Below are positions 55,351-64,000 of a DNA stretch of 64,000 bases, piece by piece. The notes below the pieces were generated by a model. The model had not been told where the DNA came from. It saw only the letters and a program-made list of their open reading frames with translations, and did no database searches. The translations under genes were made by a program, and so were the position numbers. The DNA lies in assembly GCA_019638525.1 (NCBI GenBank), contig JAHBTO010000002.1, positions 496,001 through 560,000 of the forward strand. The letters run 5' to 3'. The DNA comes from Ferruginibacter sp. (GTDB taxonomy: Bacteria > Bacteroidota > Bacteroidia > Chitinophagales > Chitinophagaceae). Position 1 is the stretch's first letter; each line of letters opens with the position of its first letter.

Positions 55351-57141
55351 ATGTCAATAATTAACAACATACAAAATAATACGATAGATAGTTTAAGGGC
55401 TTTATATAACAAGTCGTTCACTGAAAAAGATTTCCAGGTAAACCAAACCAAACCTGAATTTGAAGGCGATTATACCGTGGTGATGTTTTCGCTGCTGAAG
55501 GCATTACAATTATCGCCTGATGTTATTGGCAAACAATTGGGCGAGCATTTAATAAAAAGCTATCCTGAAATTTATACCGGGTACAATATCATAAAAGGAT
55601 TTTTAAACCTAAGCGTTGCAGATGATTATTGGATAAACCTGCTCTATAAAAATTACAACGACATCTGTTATGGCAAAAAAGAAATGAATGGCAAAAAGGT
55701 GATGGTGGAGTATTCATCGCCCAATACCAACAAACCGCTGCACCTTGGCCATTTACGCAATATTTTTTTAGGATGGAGCTATGCCGAAATTTTAAAAGCC
55801 AACGGGTACCAGGTTATTAAAAGTTGCATTGTAAACGACCGTGGTATTCATATTTGCAAAAGCATGATTGCCTGGCAAAGATTTGCAAACGGCGCTACGC
55901 CGCAAAGCACCGGTATTAAAGGCGATCATTTTGTTGGCGATTATTATGTAAAGTTTAATGATGCTTATAAAGATGAAGTGGCCCAACTGATAGCCACCGG
56001 CAAAACAAAAGAGCAGGCAGAAAAAGAAGCTCCCATTATGAAAGCCACACAACAAATGTTGCTTGATTGGGAAAATGGAAAGCCAGAAGTGATGGAGCTT
56101 TGGAAAAAAATGAACAGTTGGGTGTACGAAGGCTTTGATTTTACTTACAAAAATATTGGAGCCGATTTTGATAAAGTGTATTACGAAAGTGACACTTATC
56201 TTTTAGGAAAAGATATTGTGAAGCAGGGGCTGGAAAAAAATGTTTTTTATAAAAAAGATGATGGCAGTATTTGGATTAACCTGCAAGCCGATGGGCTGGA
56301 TGAAAAGATTGTGCAGCGCAGCGATGGCACATCGGTGTATATAACACAAGATATAGGCCTTGCCTTACAAAAATATGAGCAGTACAAGATTGACCAAAGC
56401 ATTTATGTAATTGGTAACGAGCAAAACTACCACATGAAAGTGTTGCAGCTTATCAGCAAAAAACTGGGTATGCCCAATGCCGAAAACATTTACCATTTAA
56501 GTTATGGCATGGTAGAGCTTACTACCGGCAAAATGAAAAGCCGTGAAGGTACGGTGGTGGATGCTGATGATATTGTTGATGAAATGATAACCACATCTAA
56601 ACAACATACCGAAGCATTAGGCAAAGTGCAGGATTTTACAAAAGAAGAATTGCAAGATCTTTATAAAACCATCGGCATGGGCGCCATGAAATTTTATTTA
56701 CTAAGAGTTGACCCAAAGAAAACAATGGTTTTTAACCCGGCAGAGAGTATAGACTTTCATGGCTTTACCGGACCATTTGTACAATACACTTATGCAAGAA
56801 TAAAAAGTATTTTAAGAAAGTTGGAAACTGCTGATACTGCCCTCAACCAACAACAATTAACTAACAGTGGTTTACTAAAACTTGAAAAAGAGCTCATCAT
56901 CGCAGCAGAACAATACCCAATAGTTTTGGAACAAGCCTGTACCGAGCACAACCCTTCATTAATTGCCAATTATATTTTTAACTTGTCTAAAACTTTCAAT
57001 TCTTTTTACAGCGAGCATTCTATAGCCAAAGCCGAAACAGAGGAGAAAAAATATGTACGTGTAAAACTTGCTATGTTTACTGCCAATATTATTAAAAGCA
57101 GTATGCAGTTGTTAGGTATTGCCGTGCCCGAAAGAATGTAA
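55351..57141 (+). CDS. argS: Arginyl-tRNA synthetase
   Basis: The 596-residue class I synthetase charges tRNA-Arg. It shows the class I HIGH-type motif in NKPLHLGHLRNIFLGWSYAE (near 130), QDIGLALQKYEQY, VIGNEQNYHMKVLQLISKKL, and a KMSKS counterpart in GKMKSREGTVVDADDIVDEM. The C-terminal anticodon-binding helices end GIAVPERM, matching the usual end of the family. It converges with the GH13 lipoprotein gene at only 3 bp spacing. The presumed leaderless promoter element sits just upstream of its start. Confidence 0.97.
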   Translation: MSIINNIQNNTIDSLRALYNKSFTEKDFQVNQTKPEFEGDYTVVMFSLLKALQLSPDVIGKQLGEHLIKSYPEIYTGYNIIKGFLNLSVADDYWINLLYKNYNDICYGKKEMNGKKVMVEYSSPNTNKPLHLGHLRNIFLGWSYAEILKANGYQVIKSCIVNDRGIHICKSMIAWQRFANGATPQSTGIKGDHFVGDYYVKFNDAYKDEVAQLIATGKTKEQAEKEAPIMKATQQMLLDWENGKPEVMELWKKMNSWVYEGFDFTYKNIGADFDKVYYESDTYLLGKDIVKQGLEKNVFYKKDDGSIWINLQADGLDEKIVQRSDGTSVYITQDIGLALQKYEQYKIDQSIYVIGNEQNYHMKVLQLISKKLGMPNAENIYHLSYGMVELTTGKMKSREGTVVDADDIVDEMITTSKQHTEALGKVQDFTKEELQDLYKTIGMGAMKFYLLRVDPKKTMVFNPAESIDFHGFTGPFVQYTYARIKSILRKLETADTALNQQQLTNSGLLKLEKELIIAAEQYPIVLEQACTEHNPSLIANYIFNLSKTFNSFYSEHSIAKAETEEKKYVRVKLAMFTANIIKSSMQLLGIAVPERM

Positions 57142-57144
57142 AGG

Positions 57145-58497
57145 TTATTTATAATCGTACACAAGATAATTCCAGGGCGCTAATGAAAAAGTTTCTTTTT
57201 CAGAAAGTTTCTCCGGCTTACCCAGGAAAACATTTTCTGGCTCTCCATTTATAGCAGCATCGTTTATATAAAATTTTTGTGGCTTGTTGCTAAAGTTTAA
57301 AACAACCAATAATTTGTGGCTATCGCTTTTGCGCAGGTATGCAAACACTGCTGTATCGCTACTGGTGCTTAGTTTTTTGTATGCTGCATCATAGGCTAGT
57401 GCCGGGTTTAATTTGCGTAAGTGCAAAAGTGTTTTGTAAAAAGGCGTCATGGCATATTGCTTCCATTCAATAGTATCTTTCACAAAAAATTTCAATCTTT
57501 TTTTATTAGGTTCTTCCTGCCCGCTGTATATAAGTGGAATGCTTTGATAAATTGTTTGTGTAAATACTGCAAATGCTTTTGCGGCATCGCCATACTTTTC
57601 ATACTCGGTACCGTTCCAGCTATTTTCATCATGGTTGGTTGTAAAATACAAGCGAGCTGCATTTTTAGGATAGATGGACATATTATGCGTAAGCACCGAA
57701 TCGAAATATGATAATGATTTTTTTCCTTCATACAGTTCTTTCATCAGGTGCATATTTTGCCAGGCATAAGTTTCATTAAAGCCAGCTTCGTGCAGCCAGG
57801 GCTTTTCACCTTCGGCCAGCATAAAAACATTTTTTATTTTACGCAACGAGTCGATGCATTGTTTCCAAAAATCCTGCGGCACTTCTTCAGCCACATCGCA
57901 ACGGAAACCATCAATACCGGTTTCGGTAATCCAGTACTTCATGGCAGCAATCATACTGTCACGCATTTCGTTGTTGTTGTAATCAAGTTTATATACATCA
58001 GTCCAATCAAATGGCGAAACCATTTTACCGGTTGAATCTTTTACATAAAATCCGGGATGCGTTTGTACCCAGGGATTATCTAATGCAGTATGATTGGCCA
58101 CCCAATCGGTTATCACTTTAAAACCCATGCCCTGTGCTGTTTTTACAAGCGCCTTCCATTCATCCATGGTGCCAAACTCTTCATTCACCGCTTTATAATT
58201 TCTAACGGCATAATAACTTCCCAAATCTGCTTCAGTCATCTTACGGCCTTCGATACCGATTGGTGTAATTGGCATAAACCATAATATTTCTACACCCATA
58301 TCTTTTAAGCGTGGAAGGCTTTTTGCAAAATCGGTAAACGAACCCGAAGCGGTATATTGCCGCAGGTTTACTTCGTAAATATTAGTTTGTTTGCTCCAGG
58401 CTGTTTCATCTTTTGTTTTGCTTTTTATTGGGGCAGTACATGCCTGCATTATAAAAAACAGTGTCACAATAAAAAAAGAAATTCGTTTATTAAACAT
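57145..58497 (-). CDS. GH13 alpha-amylase-family lipoprotein
   Basis: The 450-residue protein has a lipoprotein signal (MFNKRISFFIVTLFFIMQAC, Cys20). A full GH13 catalytic set follows: DWVANH (Asp131), GFRCDVAEEV (nucleophile Asp201), AEGE (Glu229) and TNHDEN (Asp290). The C-terminal beta domain closes with LAPWNYLVYDYK. It is membrane anchored and would act on alpha-glucans or maltodextrins in the periplasm or on the outer surface. It is the last gene of the glucan module, 12 bp after the SusA-like gene, and converges on argS. Confidence 0.9.
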   Translation of the reverse strand: MFNKRISFFIVTLFFIMQACTAPIKSKTKDETAWSKQTNIYEVNLRQYTASGSFTDFAKSLPRLKDMGVEILWFMPITPIGIEGRKMTEADLGSYYAVRNYKAVNEEFGTMDEWKALVKTAQGMGFKVITDWVANHTALDNPWVQTHPGFYVKDSTGKMVSPFDWTDVYKLDYNNNEMRDSMIAAMKYWITETGIDGFRCDVAEEVPQDFWKQCIDSLRKIKNVFMLAEGEKPWLHEAGFNETYAWQNMHLMKELYEGKKSLSYFDSVLTHNMSIYPKNAARLYFTTNHDENSWNGTEYEKYGDAAKAFAVFTQTIYQSIPLIYSGQEEPNKKRLKFFVKDTIEWKQYAMTPFYKTLLHLRKLNPALAYDAAYKKLSTSSDTAVFAYLRKSDSHKLLVVLNFSNKPQKFYINDAAINGEPENVFLGKPEKLSEKETFSLAPWNYLVYDYK

Positions 58498-58509
58498 CTG
58501 CCAATATTT

Positions 58510-60381
58510 TTATTTTATCAATTGGTACACTACGGTTTTATAAGAGCCAATATTAAAATCTGCAAGTGTACCTGTTTCTTTAGTAATTACATTTTTAAAT
58601 GTTGTAAACCCACCGGTTCTTTCTTTATAATTATCAATACTCACTTTTTTTTCCACTTTAGCGGTATTCATCACCACCATTATTGTTTGCTCATTATCGT
58701 ACCTGAAATAAACATACAACCCATCATCGGGTAAATATTGCATCATTTTTCCGGTAGTTAATGCCGATGAACTTTTTCTGAAATTAGCCAGTGTGGCCAG
58801 GTGCTGAAAAATTTCCTGGTCGGTTTGTGTGCGTCCTTCAATAGTAAATTTATTTACAGGATCATTTTTCCATCCTCCCGGAAAATCTAACCGTACATAG
58901 CCATCATTGGGGCTTGTGGTGCCTGTAGTGGCCAGTTCATCGCCATAATACATTTGCGGAATGCCCCTGCAGGTAAGCAACCAACTTAATGCCGATTTGT
59001 ATTTATCCATGTTTTGGTTTACTACAGAATAAAAACGAGCCATATCATGGTTATCAAGAAAAATAACATTACGGGTTGGATCTTTATAAACAAAATCCTG
59101 GGCAAGTGTTGTGTATAAACGGTTCACTCCATCGGTCCAGCCAAAATCTTTTGTCATGGCATCGGTAATACCCCATAATGTTTGAAAATCGGTTGGCGCC
59201 TGTAGGTTACTTTTATAAGGTAAATTGTAATTGTTTTGTACAAAATACGATTGATTGGGAACACCATGAACCCAAGTTTCGCCAAACATAGTCAGCCCTG
59301 GATATTCATCCATCAGCGCTTTGTTGCAGCGGTTCATAAATGCAAGGTCGTTGTAAGCATAGGTGTCGATGCGCCAACCATCAATGCCAAAATTTTCAAC
59401 CGTCCATAAAGCATGTTGGATTAAGAAATTTGCCACAAAAGGATTTTCCTGGTTAAGGTCGGGCATTTGAGGTGTAAACCAACCTGCTTCCATTTGTTTT
59501 ACATCTTTTTTACTTGCATAGGGGTCAAACAATACCTGGTCTTTGTAAGTGGTATTGGTGTAAGCAGGCCACTGGTGTAGCCAGTCTTTCATGGGCATAT
59601 CCTGCACGGTAAAATGATACAAGCCTACATGATTATATACAGCATCTTGTATCATCTTCATACCTTTTGCATGGGTTGCATCAATTAATTGCTGGTAGGC
59701 TTTATCGCCACCTAGCCTGGCATCTACTTTATAATGATCGGTAAATGCATAACCGTGTTCGGTACGGTTAGGCATATCGTTTTCAATAACCGGGTTAAGC
59801 CAAATAGTTGTTACCCCCAGCTTATATAAATAATCAAGATGATTTTGAACACCCAGTAAATCGCCGCCATGGCGGTTAAAAACAGTATCCCTGTTTAGCG
59901 ACTGGTCTCGCATGCCGGCTACACGGTCGTTGCTTTCATCGCCATTACTAAACCTGTCGGGCATTATCAGGTAAATAAAATCTTTAGCCGTTACGCCTTG
60001 TGCAAATAAAGTTCCATTGCCGGGGCGGCGTGGTTTTAATTCGTAATTCAGCGAGAAGCAATCATTCAAATCAATAAAAACAAAATCAATTTTAAAAGTA
60101 CCGGGTTTTGTATTGGCTGCAATTTCAAGGTCAATAAAAATATAATTTCGATTTTCGGGCTTGTGAATATTTACAATTTTTACGCCGGGATATTTTATTT
60201 GTACAGTAGATTTATCGGCCCAAACATGTTTGCCGTTTTGGCCATGAACCATTAACTGGAGTTTATTCCATTTCATGCCTACCCACCAGTTGGTTGGATA
60301 ACATTTAAAATCGCCTGTTTGCGCAAATGATGTTACAACAAAAAACAAAAAGCAGGTTACAAAAAGAACGTTTTTTTTCAT
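58510..60381 (-). CDS. Neopullulanase/cyclomaltodextrinase-type GH13 (SusA-like)
   Basis: The 623-residue protein (ATG at 60381, giving signal MKKNVLFVTCFLFFVVTSFA) has an N-terminal CBM34-like beta domain (about 22-130). The GH13 barrel follows, with DAVYNHVG, GIDGWRIDTYAYND (nucleophile Asp), MFGETWVHG (Glu) and FLDNHDMARF (Asp). The C-terminal domain ends GSYKTVVYQLIK. Such enzymes degrade cyclomaltodextrins, pullulan and short maltodextrins in the periplasm. An earlier in-frame codon (60405) overlaps the upstream gene and is less likely. The MFS gene precedes it by 10 bp, so all three minus-strand genes form one operon. Confidence 0.9.
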   Translation of the reverse strand: MKKNVLFVTCFLFFVVTSFAQTGDFKCYPTNWWVGMKWNKLQLMVHGQNGKHVWADKSTVQIKYPGVKIVNIHKPENRNYIFIDLEIAANTKPGTFKIDFVFIDLNDCFSLNYELKPRRPGNGTLFAQGVTAKDFIYLIMPDRFSNGDESNDRVAGMRDQSLNRDTVFNRHGGDLLGVQNHLDYLYKLGVTTIWLNPVIENDMPNRTEHGYAFTDHYKVDARLGGDKAYQQLIDATHAKGMKMIQDAVYNHVGLYHFTVQDMPMKDWLHQWPAYTNTTYKDQVLFDPYASKKDVKQMEAGWFTPQMPDLNQENPFVANFLIQHALWTVENFGIDGWRIDTYAYNDLAFMNRCNKALMDEYPGLTMFGETWVHGVPNQSYFVQNNYNLPYKSNLQAPTDFQTLWGITDAMTKDFGWTDGVNRLYTTLAQDFVYKDPTRNVIFLDNHDMARFYSVVNQNMDKYKSALSWLLTCRGIPQMYYGDELATTGTTSPNDGYVRLDFPGGWKNDPVNKFTIEGRTQTDQEIFQHLATLANFRKSSSALTTGKMMQYLPDDGLYVYFRYDNEQTIMVVMNTAKVEKKVSIDNYKERTGGFTTFKNVITKETGTLADFNIGSYKTVVYQLIK

Positions 60382-60391
60382 AATCGTTTTT

Positions 60392-61714
60392 TTAATCTTT
60401 ATCACTTATTAGAAAAAAACAAATCAGTGCAGCAATAATCATAAGCACACCGCCAATTTGCACGGCAGCAAGCCTGTCGTTGTTTAAAACATTTTTCATT
60501 ATCCATCCAAAACCAAGCGATGCAATAATTTCGGGCAATACAATAAAGAAATTAAATATACCCATATACACGCCTATCTTATTTTGCGGTAACACGCCAC
60601 TAAGCATTGCATAAGGTAATGAAAGTATACTTGCCCATGCAATACCAACACCCGTCATACTTACAAACAGCATGTATTTATTTTGTACAAAAGCCACACT
60701 TATCAACCCGATGGCGCCTGCCAACAGGCAAACACTATGGGTTAACTTGTTGCCCAGTTTTTTTGCAATGAAAGGAAGAATGAATGCAAATAAAAAAGTT
60801 ACTACGTTATAAAATGAAAGTGTGAGGCCGCCAAAATTAGTACCCTGCCCGTATAATGGGTCTGTTTCGCTTGTTGCATGAAAAACATTACGGGCCACAG
60901 CGGTATTATAATAAAACCACATCAGGAATAAACCCGGCCAGGTAAAGAACTGTACCAGCGAAAGCACTTTCATTTTTTTGGGCATGTTGGTAATAGCTTC
61001 ATATATTTCTTTTATTCCACCACCAAATCCTTTGTTTGATTCTTTTATTTTTTCTTTAAAGCCGATGTCTTCAGGCGGATATTCTTTAGAAGTAATAACA
61101 GTATATAACACCGCAGTAAAAAAGAAAAACGCACCAATATAAAAACTCCATTTAACATTATCCGGAATAATACCGCTTGCAGCCGTGTTGCTGAAATTAA
61201 ACCAGTTTGTCATCATCCATGGCAGGGCCGATGCAATACTACCGCCCAAACCTATCATGAGGCTTTGCATTACAAAACCCTGTGTTCGCTGTTCTTCATT
61301 AAGTTTATCGGCTACAAATGCACGAAAAGGCTCCATTGCCACATTACCAAATACATCCATCACCCAAAGCAAACCTGCAGCCATCCATAATACGCTGCTA
61401 TGCGGCATAAACACCAGGGCAATGGCACTTAAGATAGCACCTATTAAAAAATAAGGCCGCCTTCTTCCAAGCGTAGGATGCCAGGTACGGTCGCTCATAT
61501 ACCCAATAATAGGTTGTACAATTAAACCAGTTAAAGGCGCAGCTAAAAATAATAAGGGTATATCATCTGCATGAGCATGTAAATGTTCATAGATAGGCCC
61601 CATGTTGGCACGCTGCAAATCCCACCCAAACTGGATTCCGAAAAAGCCAACACTCATATTGATGATTTGTGATAAACTTAGCCTGGGTTTTGCTGTGGCC
61701 TGTATGTTTGTCAT
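60392..61714 (-). CDS. MFS sugar transporter (maltose/SLC45-like)
   Basis: The 440-residue protein has twelve hydrophobic segments and a GPIYEHLHAHADDIPLLFLA-type opening. GYMSDRTWHPTLGRRRPYFL is the loop 2-3 motif of glycoside-pentoside/SLC45-like MFS sugar porters. In Bacteroidota glucan loci such proteins carry maltose or maltodextrins across the inner membrane. It heads the operon with the two GH13 genes and is divergent from the large amylase; the 156-bp region between them holds two inverted repeats. Confidence 0.88.
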   Translation of the reverse strand: MTNIQATAKPRLSLSQIINMSVGFFGIQFGWDLQRANMGPIYEHLHAHADDIPLLFLAAPLTGLIVQPIIGYMSDRTWHPTLGRRRPYFLIGAILSAIALVFMPHSSVLWMAAGLLWVMDVFGNVAMEPFRAFVADKLNEEQRTQGFVMQSLMIGLGGSIASALPWMMTNWFNFSNTAASGIIPDNVKWSFYIGAFFFFTAVLYTVITSKEYPPEDIGFKEKIKESNKGFGGGIKEIYEAITNMPKKMKVLSLVQFFTWPGLFLMWFYYNTAVARNVFHATSETDPLYGQGTNFGGLTLSFYNVVTFLFAFILPFIAKKLGNKLTHSVCLLAGAIGLISVAFVQNKYMLFVSMTGVGIAWASILSLPYAMLSGVLPQNKIGVYMGIFNFFIVLPEIIASLGFGWIMKNVLNNDRLAAVQIGGVLMIIAALICFFLISDKD

Positions 61715-61743
61715 AGCAATCGTTTAATTATCAATTATTTTTT

Positions 61744-61758
61744 GTGTAAAAAATACAC
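61744..61758. promoter_or_regulatory. GTGTA/TACAC inverted repeat (site 1)
   Basis: GTGTA, five A bases, TACAC lies 29 bp upstream of the MFS start. It shares TGTGTA/TACAC half-sites with site 2 and could be bound by the same regulator. Confidence 0.4.
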
Positions 61759-61835
61759 GCTGCTAAAAATACAATAAATAATCTGTTGACAAAATTTTGA
61801 AAATTCTATTGTGTATTTTTTGGATTTAATTATAT

Positions 61836-61856
61836 AATGTGTTTAATTTACACATT
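61836..61856. promoter_or_regulatory. AATGTGT/ACACATT inverted repeat (site 2)
   Basis: AATGTGT, TTAATTT, ACACATT is a 21-bp near-palindrome 14 bp before the large amylase start. It overlaps the region where the transcription start would lie, fitting an operator of a glucan-responsive regulator. Confidence 0.5.
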
Positions 61857-61870
61857 AAATTGCATGCTAC

Positions 61871-64000
61871 ATGAGAAAACTCGTATTTTTCTGCCTGGTA
61901 ATTTTTTGTGGATTCACTGCAAATGCACAGCGTTTGCTAAGCTGGCTGCCCGAGTTTGCAACAGACAATACATCACTAAACATAACTGTTGACTGTACAA
62001 AAGGCAACCAGGGCTTGTTAAATTTTGAAGGCGGCAATTCGAATAATATATACGTACATGTAGGCGTAATTACCAATTTAAGTACCGGCCCCAACGATTG
62101 GAAATATGTTAAGTTCACCTGGGGTTCTACCGACCCCGCCGCACATGCTACTGCACTGGGCAGCAACAAGTATCAATATTCAATCAGCAATATCCGTACA
62201 TTTTTTGGTGTACCTGCCGGTGAAACTATAAAAAAAGTGGCTATTATTTTCCGCAATGCATCGGGTAATCTTAAACAGGTTAACTCTGATGTAAGCGATA
62301 TGTATATACCTGTATATGCAAATGCAGAATATGCCGTACGCCTTAACCTGCCTCCGTTTGAGCCCAGGTACATACCCTGGATAGAGCCGATAAATATAAC
62401 CGTTGGCGGCAGTATAAACATAACAGGAGTAGCATCGGCCAACAGTAACCTTACTTTAAAATTAGATGGTAGCAATATTAACACAGCATCAAATGCAAAT
62501 ACCATTTCGGCCACTCCTACTATCAGTACTGCCTGTGCCCACCAGGTTTTTCTAGAAGGCAATAATGGGTCGGTAACTGTAAAAGATTCTTTTAGTTTTT
62601 ATATTGCTCCTACTGTTACTGTTGCAGCTTTACCAACAGGTGTACAGGAAGGGATAAATTATAATGCCAACAATACCTCTGTAACTTTGGTACTGTTTGC
62701 CCCCAATAAAAACAATGTACAGGTGATTGGTGATTTTACAAACTGGACTTCAGATTGTGCATACCAGATGAAGAGAACACCGGATGGAAATTATTACTGG
62801 CTTACCATCAACGGGCTAATACCCGGTACCGAATATGGGTACCAGTACCTGGTTGATAACAGTATTAAAATTGCCGATCCTTATTCACAAAAAATATTAG
62901 ACCCCGATAACGATCAGTACATTAATTCAACCACCTACCCTAACCTTAAACCTTATCCAACAGGGTTAACAACAGGACTAGTAGGTATACTGCAAACTGC
63001 TGAACCTGCATACACCTGGCAGGTAAATAATTTTACAAAGCCGGATAAAAGAAACTTAATGGTGTACGAATTGCTGATAAGGGACTTTACTGCCGAACAC
63101 AGTTACCAGTCGTTGATTGATTCGCTTCAATATTTAAAAAATATTGGCATCAATGCCATTGAACTAATGCCTATCAATGAGTTTGACGGTAATGAAAGCT
63201 GGGGTTATAATCCTTCATTTTATTTTGCGCCTGATAAATATTATGGTACAAAAAATAAGCTGAAAGAGTTTATTGATAAATGCCACCTTAACGGTATAGC
63301 CGTAATCCTGGATGTAGTATATAATCATTGCACAGGTAATGCGCCGCAGGCGAAATTATATTGGGATGCAGCCAATAACAGGCCTGCAGCCAATAATCCC
63401 TGGTTAAATGTAACGGCACCACATCCATATAGTGTATTTAATGATTTTAATCATACATCTACTGCCACACAATACCTGGTACTTCGTTCGCTTAATTTTT
63501 GGCTGGATGAATATAAGATTGATGGATACAGGTTTGACCTGGCAAAAGGTTTTACACAAACAGTAAGCAATACCACCACTGTTGAAAATTATGATGCAAG
63601 CCGTGTTGCCAATTTAAAAAGATACTATGATGGGGTTGTGCCCAGCCATCCTAATACCTATATGATTTTAGAATTTTTGGGCACTTTACCTTGCCAGGAA
63701 GAACAAGAATATGCTGCACATGGCTTTATGCTTTGGGGCAACAATAATGCAACCTACAACCAGTGTACCATGGGTTATGTATCTAATTCTGATATTACAC
63801 CTATTGTATACAGCAGTGCGCAAAAAGGTTATAACAACCCTGCCGAAGTAGGATATATGGAAAGCCATGATGAAGAACGCACCATGTATAAAAACCTTAC
63901 GTACGGAAACTCTTCAGGTTCGTACAATGTAAAGAACTTAAATACTGCGCTTGCAAGAGAAGAAGCAGCCGCTACTGTTTTCTTCACTGTACCTGGGCCC
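61871..64000 (+). CDS. Large secreted GH13 alpha-amylase, 3' end outside window
   Basis: The first 710 codons are present. A signal peptide (MRKLVFFCLVIFCGFTANAQ) is followed by two beta-sandwich domains: about 25-220, and a CBM48-like NVQVIGDFTNWTSDCAYQMK near 275-340. The GH13 barrel has DVVYNH (Asp481), GYRFDLAKG (nucleophile Asp556), MILEFLG (Glu601) and ESHDEER (Asp667). It would cut starch outside the cell, feeding the divergent operon. Bacteroidota relatives often end in a type IX secretion sorting domain; that end is not visible here. Site 2 inverted repeat lies just upstream. Confidence 0.9.
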   Translation, partial: MRKLVFFCLVIFCGFTANAQRLLSWLPEFATDNTSLNITVDCTKGNQGLLNFEGGNSNNIYVHVGVITNLSTGPNDWKYVKFTWGSTDPAAHATALGSNKYQYSISNIRTFFGVPAGETIKKVAIIFRNASGNLKQVNSDVSDMYIPVYANAEYAVRLNLPPFEPRYIPWIEPINITVGGSINITGVASANSNLTLKLDGSNINTASNANTISATPTISTACAHQVFLEGNNGSVTVKDSFSFYIAPTVTVAALPTGVQEGINYNANNTSVTLVLFAPNKNNVQVIGDFTNWTSDCAYQMKRTPDGNYYWLTINGLIPGTEYGYQYLVDNSIKIADPYSQKILDPDNDQYINSTTYPNLKPYPTGLTTGLVGILQTAEPAYTWQVNNFTKPDKRNLMVYELLIRDFTAEHSYQSLIDSLQYLKNIGINAIELMPINEFDGNESWGYNPSFYFAPDKYYGTKNKLKEFIDKCHLNGIAVILDVVYNHCTGNAPQAKLYWDAANNRPAANNPWLNVTAPHPYSVFNDFNHTSTATQYLVLRSLNFWLDEYKIDGYRFDLAKGFTQTVSNTTTVENYDASRVANLKRYYDGVVPSHPNTYMILEFLGTLPCQEEQEYAAHGFMLWGNNNATYNQCTMGYVSNSDITPIVYSSAQKGYNNPAEVGYMESHDEERTMYKNLTYGNSSGSYNVKNLNTALAREEAAATVFFTVPGP

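Noticed and set aside
62173..62562. 129-aa minus-strand frame inside the large amylase
   Set aside because: Antisense shadow; the plus-strand GH13 frame is continuous and has all catalytic motifs.

Overview
The window is AT-rich chromosomal DNA of a Bacteroidota bacterium, most likely a member of the Chitinophagaceae. Supporting signs are two TonB-dependent receptors with carboxypeptidase-like N-terminal domains, GLPGLI/DUF4412-type and DUF6660-type secreted proteins, many lipoproteins, GTG/TTG starts mixed with ATG, weak Shine-Dalgarno sequences, and TAnnTTTG-type -7 promoter elements close to start codons. The family assignment is inference; the phylum is well supported. No tRNA, rRNA, complete IS element, CRISPR array or phage module was seen.

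Layout. 0-0.7 kb: start of a ribosomal cluster (infA, rpmJ, rpsM) running off the left edge. 0.9-6.2 kb: mixed housekeeping genes (homogentisate dioxygenase, phosphoesterase, TolB-like propeller, TPR lipoprotein, rpe). 6.2-12.6 kb: a TonB receptor with a His/Cys-rich DUF6660-like partner, a lipoprotein and a second TonB receptor. 12.6-23.6 kb: small conserved proteins, an M61 peptidase, a dipeptide epimerase, a CBM20-GH77 4-alpha-glucanotransferase, a POTRA/barrel outer-membrane protein and two tiny membrane-associated ORFs. 23.8-27.0 kb: histidine catabolism (hutH, hutU). 27-34.5 kb: PrsW protease, Ycf48-like propeller, GlsB-type protein, smc, secreted proteins.

34.5-50.9 kb is the accessory part. 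It holds two class-C serine hydrolases, a Crp/Fnr regulator, an XRE regulator with a membrane partner, a run of small membrane proteins, the internally deleted relic of a cation P-type ATPase, an ArnT-like glycosyltransferase, a PLP decarboxylase with an AhpD-like protein, a SHOCT protein, and a pair of genes next to dnaK. One of that pair joins a ScoMcrA-like head domain to a PD-(D/E)XK-like nuclease core. Gene boundaries here carry recurring imperfect repeats. Three ~100-bp copies carry half of the dnaK terminator at one end. Two attC-like 3' sites follow adjacent genes, and one gene is bounded exactly by a 15-bp inverted repeat. I read this as a cassette-like array without a visible integrase, possibly carrying an undescribed defence pair; this is a hypothesis.

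50.9-57.1 kb: dnaK, GtrA-like protein, ABC-F ATPase and argS. 57.1-64 kb: an alpha-glucan module made of a GH13 lipoprotein, a SusA-like GH13, an MFS sugar transporter, and a divergently transcribed large secreted GH13 amylase cut by the right edge. Two TGTGTA-type inverted repeats lie between the divergent genes. The amylases would cut starch outside or in the periplasm, the MFS protein would import oligosaccharides, and the MalQ-like enzyme at 18-21 kb would rearrange them inside the cell.
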